Origin: Lachnospiraceae bacterium | GTDB lineage: Bacteria; Bacillota; Clostridia; Lachnospirales; Lachnospiraceae | Direction of reading: 5' to 3' | Assembly: GCA_017475845.1 (NCBI GenBank) | Contig: JAFVEU010000108.1 | Location: 1 to 8,258 of the forward strand | Length of the DNA: 8,258 nucleotides | In this document: positions 1 to 4,550 of the stretch, in pieces | Numbering within the stretch: position 1 is the first letter of the stretch | Layout: each line of letters starts with the position of its first letter | Position numbers and translations under genes: made by a program | Notes under the pieces: model-generated | Database searches by the model: none | Told to the model about the DNA's origin: nothing | The model's input: only the letters and a program-made list of their open reading frames with translations

Positions 1-1277
1 ACATAGTTATCCACCGACAGGATCAGTGAATTATCGTGACAGGCTACGGAAAGCTCCTTTATGAACTGGGCGAAATGCTGACCGCTGTCTGCGGACAGGC
101 GCTCAAAGTCCACGTTTATGCCGTCCGCGCCGCTGGCTTTCACGCTTTCCACCAAAGCGTCGATAAGCTTCTTTCTCTTTGATGTATAGGAAAGCACCTC
201 ATGGGTATCCCTGTCCGAAACAAAGCCCTCGGTATTGAAATTGTCAATTACTGCCCAGACCTTCTTTCCTGCCTCGTGAGCGGCTTCCACGTACCCGGAG
301 GAGGAGATGTCCTTAAAGCTCCCTTCAGTGTCCGTGAGGGAATACCAGGTGGGTCCCAGTACGTTTATGGCGGTGTCGTTCTTCAGTATGTCATAGACCG
401 TGTCATTGGCCACGGCGCTCATGACCTGATGCCAGCCAAGGCTTATCTTATTATTGTAGCCGGTCAGGGGGAATTCCATGTCATGCACATTCCCCGGCGC
501 CGAATCGCTTTCATCCGTATATTCTCCGAGGTCGCTGCTGGAAACAAAGCCGGATGTCCCGTTCTCCCGCTGCACTTCGCTCCATTCCGTGCCCGGGGTC
601 AGCATCCTTACCTTCTCTCCCTCTTCCAGAGCGTCCATGATATCGCCCTTCTTATCCCCCAGGCTCCTGAAGGCCGTCCTTTTCTTAACGGATGCCGCAG
701 AATACTCTCCCCAGGTATTCCTTATGAAGATATAGGGCACAGCCTCACCTGTGTGATCCCCGAATTCCAGATCCGTATACTTCCTTATGAGATCCGTGGA
801 GAGACAGAGCACTCCGTCGATCTCCAGGGCGTCATCTCCTATATCCAGCCTGTCCGTTCCTTCGGGAGTGGTATAGAGTATCAGCCCCTCGTTTTCGTCA
901 TGATAAAACCAGTCGTTGAGATTCGTCTTTACATAGTCATAGGGTAGATATATCCTGCCATTCGTAAGAAAGGCCCTGACCTCCGCCTCATAGCCCTTAT
1001 TCAGTATGACTCCGGCCTCATCTTCTTCCATCTCCCCGAAACAGGCGGAAAGATCCGAATCCACCTTAAATCCGGTGAGGGCCTCCACGGCGCTGCCGCC
1101 GTAGCTTAGGAAAAAGACCACGAACAGCAGTAAAAGTACAAAGATCACGGGAACGGTCCAGGGGGGTATTCCCGAGCCCTTCCGCTTTTTCTTCCTTTTC
1201 TTTCCTGCAACCCTTTTTCTAACAGTCTCCAGATCCTCTACTTCCAGATCATCAAAATCCCTGTCGTCTAATCTCAT
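1..1277 (-). CDS. Membrane-anchored SH3 / glycoside hydrolase family 18 protein, N-terminal part (runs off the left edge)
   Basis: Open reading frame of 425 complete codons from an ATG at 1277, with no stop before the window edge, so the C-terminus is missing. Residues 1-37 are charged and end in a Lys/Arg-rich stretch (about 25-34); residues about 41-62 form one hydrophobic helix with no signal-peptidase site, giving a type II anchor with the rest outside the cell. Residues ~85-175 resemble the copper-amine-oxidase-N-like domain of clostridial wall proteins (weak). Residues ~208-250 look like a bacterial SH3 domain. From ~280 onward is a GH18 fold, with the catalytic signature DGINVDFE at 385-392: D390 and E392, the expected acid, are both present. 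It is followed by LSVDNY at the edge. The family cleaves GlcNAc-containing polymers, and relatives with this layout are associated with peptidoglycan or spore cortex; the substrate is inferred. AAGGAA lies just upstream of the ATG. Chitinase-like non-catalytic binding is possible but unlikely, since the acidic motif is intact. Confidence 0.9.
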   Translation of the reverse strand, partial: MRLDDRDFDDLEVEDLETVRKRVAGKKRKKKRKGSGIPPWTVPVIFVLLLLFVVFFLSYGGSAVEALTGFKVDSDLSACFGEMEEDEAGVILNKGYEAEVRAFLTNGRIYLPYDYVKTNLNDWFYHDENEGLILYTTPEGTDRLDIGDDALEIDGVLCLSTDLIRKYTDLEFGDHTGEAVPYIFIRNTWGEYSAASVKKRTAFRSLGDKKGDIMDALEEGEKVRMLTPGTEWSEVQRENGTSGFVSSSDLGEYTDESDSAPGNVHDMEFPLTGYNNKISLGWHQVMSAVANDTVYDILKNDTAINVLGPTWYSLTDTEGSFKDISSSGYVEAAHEAGKKVWAVIDNFNTEGFVSDRDTHEVLSYTSKRKKLIDALVESVKASGADGINVDFERLSADSGQHFAQFIKELSVACHDNSLILSVDNY

Positions 1278-1352
1278 CGGTTCCTTATTCCTTAAAGCTT
1301 ATTGATAAACAGGATCCCTTTGTTTCAGTCCGGGTCCTTTGACGTACTCTTC

Positions 1353-1381
1353 ATTATACCACACTTGGAACAGCCCTGTGT
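1353..1381 (-). promoter_or_regulatory. Extended -10 promoter for the GH18 gene
   Basis: On the minus strand TGGTATAAT occupies 1361-1353, a perfect TATAAT preceded by the TGn extension. The position 17 bp upstream (about 1376-1381) reads ACACAG, a poor -35, which is usual when an extended -10 is used. Transcription would start near 1346 and leave a leader of about 70 nt before the ATG at 1277. The -35 region lies inside the left arm of an inverted repeat. The call rests on sequence only. Confidence 0.6.
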
Positions 1382-1436
1382 ATACGTGCCTATAGCATTT
1401 GGGGCGCCTGTGGAACACTGCATACACAAGGGCTGT
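1370..1436. repeat. Imperfect inverted repeat upstream of the GH18 gene
   Basis: ACAGCCCTGTGTAT at 1370-1383 is the reverse complement of 1422-1436 except for one extra base in the right arm. The arms are 14 and 15 nt and the spacer is 38 nt. It lies between the stop of the 72-residue gene (1468) and the -10 of the GH18 gene, overlapping the latter's -35 region. It could be a terminator-like hairpin for the upstream transcript (no U-run follows either arm), an operator, or a remnant of a small element: the outer ends read GAACAGCCC and GAGACAGCCC, similar to some insertion-sequence termini. I cannot choose between these. Confidence 0.6.
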
Positions 1437-1467
1437 CTCCCATTTTGATATGATGATGCCTTATGGC

Positions 1468-1686
1468 TTATTCCCCGCGGTGGGAAACCCTGTCAAAACG
1501 TATCTCCGACAGATCTCCGTTTTCGTCATCCACGTAGTCAGCCATGTAATCGGAACCCTCTTCCATTACCGTCATCACCGTCTGCTCCGGCGAAACAGGC
1601 CTGTCCTGTACATAGAGCCTGATGCCGTTATTGGCGTAAAACGACAGCGTGGACAGAAAGTTCAGTTTTTCCTGTAAATTATCCAT
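1468..1686 (-). CDS. Small hypothetical protein, 72 residues
   Basis: I do not recognise a named family. The protein is acidic, has no signal peptide or membrane segment and no cysteines, and looks like a compact cytoplasmic protein. An N-terminal amphipathic stretch (residues 4-17, LQEKL...SFYA) is followed by a likely beta region (22-30) and a very acidic segment around residues 42-58 (EEGSDYMADYVDDENG). The ATG at 1686 has a clear GAGGG ribosome site at 1698-1694 with a 7-nt spacer, which supports real translation. It has its own promoter and a long structured leader, and is separated by about 190 bp from the GH18 gene downstream. The convincing start signals make it more than a chance ORF. 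Confidence 0.72.
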   Translation of the reverse strand: MDNLQEKLNFLSTLSFYANNGIRLYVQDRPVSPEQTVMTVMEEGSDYMADYVDDENGDLSEIRFDRVSHRGE

Positions 1687-2018
1687 TTTTTTACCCTCAT
1701 AGAACTTTGAGATTGTCTGCAGCTGTGATAAGCCGCTTAAGGAGCTGCGGAAATTACCGCCTGTGATATATCCCGGGACGCGCTTATCACGTTTTTATCG
1801 GGAACAGTCCGGCTGATGCTGTCCGCAGCTTATACATGGGAATAAGAAAAACTCTAATGATTCTCCGTGGAAATGCCGATAAAAAATAGTAGATAAAACA
1901 ACTCGTCATTTACAAAATATCAGGAAAATTGTCCGGAAACCGGAATGATATGTATATAAGCCGGGGATCTGTAAGGCCTCCTCTCCGCATCTTTCAGAGA
2001 TTTGCCGGCCGTCCCGTG
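1687..2018 (-). promoter_or_regulatory. Long (~330 nt) structured 5' leader of the 72-residue gene
   Basis: If transcription starts about 7 bp past the -10 at 2025-2030, the RNA has about 330 untranslated bases before the ATG at 1686. In RNA order it holds a small TCCGG/CCGGA hairpin (1932-1944), an AGCTGCGGA arm (1830-1822), a GTGATAAGC arm (1790-1782), a GCGG/CCGC hairpin (1747-1760) and a GCTTATCAC arm (1733-1725). I tested it by eye for T-box, c-di-GMP-I, ykkC, preQ1, pfl and M-box core motifs and saw none. No convincing gene lies in 1687-2164 on either strand. It may be an unassigned cis-regulatory RNA or an independent small RNA, and a nearer unseen promoter would shorten it. Confidence 0.4.
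1725..1830. repeat. Nested and mutually exclusive inverted repeats in the leader
   Basis: Three pairings are visible. GTGATAAGC at 1725-1733 is the exact reverse complement of GCTTATCAC at 1782-1790 (9 bp). Inside it, GCGGAAATTACCGC at 1747-1760 forms a hairpin with a 4-bp GCGG/CCGC stem. AGCTGCGGA at 1743-1751 is the exact reverse complement of TCCGCAGCT at 1822-1830 (9 bp). The third pairing uses the GCGG of the second and crosses the first, so the RNA can hold either the first two or the third. The minus-strand transcript reads through this about 40-145 nt before the start codon of the 72-residue gene. Confidence 0.6.
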
Positions 2019-2024
2019 AGGAAG

Positions 2025-2052
2025 ATTATACAGCATCATTTTTAAATTTCAA
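2025..2052 (-). promoter_or_regulatory. Sigma-A type promoter for the leader and 72-residue gene
   Basis: On the minus strand TTGAAA (2052-2047) is followed after 16 bp by a perfect TATAAT (2030-2025). The upstream DNA on that strand is a long A/T block, with A and T tracts at about 2060-2085, that could act as an UP element. The same AT-rich block lies upstream of the divergent mecA promoter, so two promoters share it back to back. There is no gene on the minus strand before 1686, which is why a long leader is proposed. Confidence 0.6.
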
Positions 2053-2101
2053 GTAATTTATTAAAAAAAAATTATTTTTTTCATAACCTGCTACATTTTT
2101 C

Positions 2102-2128
2102 TTGACTGGAACGTAAATATATTATAAA
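2102..2128 (+). promoter_or_regulatory. Promoter of mecA
   Basis: TTGACT at 2102-2107 is a good -35. The best -10 is TATAAA at 2123-2128, a slightly short 15-bp spacer, within TATATTATAAAA; a 16-bp register on ATAAAA is possible. The leader to the ATG at 2165 would be only about 30 nt. The ribosome site AGGAAGGG at 2147-2154 lies 10 nt before the ATG. The flanking 2041-2100 block is almost pure A/T. Confidence 0.6.
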
Positions 2129-2164
2129 ACATATCAAAACAATAAAAGGAAGGGTGCGTCAGCT

Positions 2165-2971
2165 ATGAAAATTGAAAAAGTTAATGACAGAACCATCAGA
2201 TGCACACTGACAAAGAACGATCTCAACGAGCGGAAATTAAAGCTGAGTGAGCTTGCTTACGGGACTGAAAAGGCCAGGGGCTTTTTCAAGGATATGATAC
2301 AGCAGGCCAGCTACCAGTTCGGCTTTGAGGCAGAGGACATCCCGCTTATGATAGAGGCCATCCCCCTTTCGGGAGAGGCTATTGTGCTGGTCATCACAAA
2401 GGTAGAGGATCCTGACGAGCTGGATACCAGGTTCTCCCGTTTTGCTCCCGACTTAAAGGAATACGGGGAATTCTCCCAGGACAGCAACGGATCCGGTCTC
2501 TCAAACTACGGTGCGGATGATGTCATTGATCTGGTGAAGCGGCTTCACGATACCATACAGACCGCCAACAAGGCCCTAAAGGGCGAGATCGCTTCCAATG
2601 CAGCCAGTGCATCCGGGGAAAACGTATCGGTATTATCCGGCACAGATGAAAAGAATATCCAGATAACCGTTCCGGTTGACATAATTAAGCTCTATTCCTT
2701 TAAGGACATAAATGTGCTTATTGAGCTGGCCCATGTCTTAAAGGGAGTATACAAGGGCAACAATACTCTCTACAGGGACCCTTCGGATGAAAAGTACTAC
2801 CTCATTATCCGCAAGTCCTCCCTCTCTCCGGAGATATTCAACAAGGTGTGCAACATCATTACGGAGTACGCCTTTGTGGAGAACTATTCTCCCTCGGTCC
2901 AGGCCTGGTTTGACGAGCACGGCGAAGTGATGATCGCCGACAATGCTCTGGAACAGCTCTCGGAGATCTGA
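2165..2971 (+). CDS. mecA: MecA-family adaptor protein for the ClpCP protease
   Basis: A 268-residue cytoplasmic protein matching the MecA/YpbH adaptor family (unrelated to the methicillin-resistance mecA). Family members deliver substrates to the AAA+ unfoldase ClpC and help it assemble with ClpP; in Bacillus the best-known substrate is ComK. The N-terminal substrate-binding domain is at about residues 1-95 and carries family-typical stretches: IRCTLTKNDL (11-20), KLSELAYGTEKA (26-37) and FGFEAEDIPLMIEAIPLS (53-70). An acidic, Ser/Asn/Gly-rich linker follows (~100-165). The C-terminal ClpC-binding domain spans ~168-262, with LIELAHVLKG and LYRDPSDEKYYL. It is longer than the 218-residue Bacillus MecA, mainly in the linker, as in clostridial relatives. 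It is monocistronic, transcribed away from the leader region, and ends at the terminator at 3010-3042. Its substrate here is unknown. Confidence 0.92.
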   Translation: MKIEKVNDRTIRCTLTKNDLNERKLKLSELAYGTEKARGFFKDMIQQASYQFGFEAEDIPLMIEAIPLSGEAIVLVITKVEDPDELDTRFSRFAPDLKEYGEFSQDSNGSGLSNYGADDVIDLVKRLHDTIQTANKALKGEIASNAASASGENVSVLSGTDEKNIQITVPVDIIKLYSFKDINVLIELAHVLKGVYKGNNTLYRDPSDEKYYLIIRKSSLSPEIFNKVCNIITEYAFVENYSPSVQAWFDEHGEVMIADNALEQLSEI

Positions 2972-3009
2972 TCCCCGGGAGACCTCCGGTAACTTAACGA
3001 TCAATAGTA

Positions 3010-3042
3010 AAAAGACAGGAGCGCTTATGTCTCCTGTCTTTT
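3010..3042. terminator. Bidirectional intrinsic terminator between mecA and the minus-strand operon
   Basis: AAAAGACAGGAG (3010-3021) pairs perfectly with CTCCTGTCTTTT (3031-3042) around a 9-nt loop. The A-rich left base and T-rich right base provide a U-run in either transcript. It lies 38 bp after the mecA stop and 33 bp after the stop of the DUF1858 gene, so it can end both converging units. Confidence 0.88.
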
Positions 3043-3075
3043 CCTGATTCCCGTAATTAAACTGTTCCTGCAGTC

Positions 3076-3270
3076 TCACACTGCTTCATTCATGCGTTTT
3101 ACCAGCTCATCCGCGTCTACGCCATGGACCATGGCTGCTTCTGCAACGGTCTCTCCCTGGGATGCGGGGCAGCCTATGCAGTGCATTCCGATCTCCATTA
3201 AGACCGGTATTGCCTCAGGCTTGATATTAAGGATGTCTCCTATGGTGGTTTCCTTTGTGATGCTTTCCAT
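3076..3270 (-). CDS. DUF1858 redox-disulfide domain protein (64 residues)
   Basis: A small cytoplasmic protein of the DUF1858 type, also described as the hybrid-cluster-protein-associated redox disulfide domain. Family marks are TIGDIL near the start (residues 9-14), the PEAIPVLMEIGMHCIGCP core (18-35) and GETVAEAA after it. C31 and C34 form the CxxC pair, expected to make a disulfide or bind metal; the biochemical role of the family is not settled. I take the ATG at 3270: AAAGGAG lies 11 nt before it and the protein then begins like its relatives. A longer reading from the ATG at 3291 would add 7 residues and overlap the HD gene stop by 4 bp, but has no good ribosome site. It is the last gene of the operon. 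Confidence 0.83.
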   Translation of the reverse strand: MESITKETTIGDILNIKPEAIPVLMEIGMHCIGCPASQGETVAEAAMVHGVDADELVKRMNEAV

Positions 3271-3287
3271 TTCCTGTATTACTCCTT

Positions 3288-4550
3288 TCATCTCATTAAG
3301 GTATTTTTCACCTTTTCGTATCTGATCTTAAGTTCATTGAACATTTTCAGCATGTCCTGGGATTTCTCTTTCGCGATCCTCATTATATCATCATAATCGT
3401 TTATGAAGGTCATTACAACCTCCCGGTCGAATTTATTATGATTTACCTCATCATTCAGTATGCGGATTACCGATTCCTTGTTCCTGGCCTGACGGTAGGC
3501 TCTTTCACAGGTCAGGGCCGTTACGGTGTCAGCCACCTGCAGTACCTTCTGGGATTTGTTCATCTCGTCCGCGGTCCAGCCGTGGGGATAGCCGCTGCCG
3601 TCCAGCCTTTCATGGTGCCCCAGGGCGATCTTTAAAATATTGTCGTTCACCCTGTCCTTTAATATAAGCTCCATGGAGCTCACATGGTTCCTGACCTTCT
3701 GCATTTCCTCTTCCGTAAGCTTCCTGGGGGCACTTACGATCTCATCGGGCACCGAAAGCATTCCCACATCATGAAGGGCGCTTCCCAGCTGCAGTTCCTT
3801 CATGTCCCCTTCTGAGAAGACATCCATCCTGGAAGCGATCTCCATAGTCACCATAGTGGTAGTCATGGTATTGATGACATTGTATTCATCCTTGAATCCG
3901 GATATGTAGATCAGCATCCTTATATACTGGGTCTTCTCATCCTCGGAGAAAAGAAGCCCTTTCCAGAGCTCTGCCAGCTCCGTCTTATAGGAGCCGTCCC
4001 TGAACTTAGGGTCTATGTCATATTTTAGCAGGGCCTGCTCTAAAAGGTCCAGGTTCCTCTTTGAGAATTTCCTGTCCTTATAGGCCCACAGATTCTGGAT
4101 CCCGAAGCGGTCTCCAAGGGAATTGTGGAAAAGATCGTAGCGCCCCGACATATGGATGAACTCCGATATCTCCTTCCCCTCGAAATCCACATCACTTAAC
4201 TGAGTCGTATCGATATGGCTGTACATCAGTATCTTTGACCTGTCCCCGATGGGAGAAGCATATTTCATGAAGAGATAGCCGTAGATCGAATGCTTCATGG
4301 GATGGGCCACGTCAAAGTCCAGCACATCCCTGCCCATTTCCACCTTAAAGGCTCCTATGTCGTGAAGTGCCGCGATAAAAGCATATTCCGCAAGTTCATA
4401 TTCCTCGTAGCCGCCCTTTATCTCCATAAGCTTCCAGATGATATAGGCCACCCTTTCACCATGGGCTACCAGTCTCTGGTCGATAAGCCTCAGAGCTTCA
4501 AGTATGATCTTGCATATGTCCCTGCTTGATATGTCATCTCTTTCTTTCAT
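3288..4550 (-). CDS. Tandem HD / HD-GYP domain phosphohydrolase
   Basis: A 420-residue soluble protein with two HD-type metal-dependent phosphohydrolase domains. The N-terminal HD domain (~20-125) has H30, H63-D64, H87 and H112, a full-looking metal set. The C-terminal HD-GYP domain (~215-400) has H260-D261, H289, H312-H313-E314, G320-Y321-P322 and D341 (VADTVTAL). HD-GYP proteins usually hydrolyse c-di-GMP to pGpG or GMP, some acting on other cyclic dinucleotides. Two departures are visible. The first histidine of the HD-GYP domain, expected about 32 residues before H260, is T228 here; the Lys normally after HDxG is M264. Activity may therefore reside in the first domain or be altered. The ATG at 4550 overlaps the kinase stop as ATGA, with AGAGGA close upstream, indicating translational coupling, so it probably acts in the same response. 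The C-terminal 30 residues look like a Lys-rich helix. Confidence 0.9.
   Translation of the reverse strand: MKERDDISSRDICKIILEALRLIDQRLVAHGERVAYIIWKLMEIKGGYEEYELAEYAFIAALHDIGAFKVEMGRDVLDFDVAHPMKHSIYGYLFMKYASPIGDRSKILMYSHIDTTQLSDVDFEGKEISEFIHMSGRYDLFHNSLGDRFGIQNLWAYKDRKFSKRNLDLLEQALLKYDIDPKFRDGSYKTELAELWKGLLFSEDEKTQYIRMLIYISGFKDEYNVINTMTTTMVTMEIASRMDVFSEGDMKELQLGSALHDVGMLSVPDEIVSAPRKLTEEEMQKVRNHVSSMELILKDRVNDNILKIALGHHERLDGSGYPHGWTADEMNKSQKVLQVADTVTALTCERAYRQARNKESVIRILNDEVNHNKFDREVVMTFINDYDDIMRIAKEKSQDMLKMFNELKIRYEKVKNTLMR

Noticed and set aside
201..947. A 248-codon plus-strand open frame
   Set aside because: It lies antisense to the GH18 gene, whose minus-strand frame has a clear catalytic motif, anchor and SH3 domain. 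The plus-strand translation has no recognisable domain and no good ribosome site.
1725..1800. Plus-strand terminator (9-bp stem followed by GTTTTT)
   Set aside because: No plus-strand gene ends before it, the spacer is 48 nt, and the arms are better explained as leader structure of the minus-strand transcript.
1905..1985. A 26-codon minus-strand reading frame in the leader (a possible leader peptide, starting at the ATG near 1984)
   Set aside because: The ATG has no properly spaced Shine-Dalgarno, the peptide is not rich in any one amino acid as attenuator leaders are, and the AGGAGG just after it is followed by no start codon.
1687..2018. Known riboswitch or T-box in the leader
   Set aside because: No T-box AGGGUGGNACCGCG-type box and no GEMM, ykkC, preQ1, pfl or M-box core was found by eye. 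The two ACGG strings near 2010 lack the paired stems of guanidine-II RNA.
2165..2971. Methicillin-resistance mecA (PBP2a)
   Set aside because: The shared name is coincidental; this protein is a 268-residue ClpC adaptor with no transpeptidase motifs.
2738..3079. A 113-codon minus-strand open frame overlapping mecA and the terminator
   Set aside because: It is antisense to the conserved C-terminal MecA domain and would read through the strong hairpin at 3010-3042; no family resemblance.
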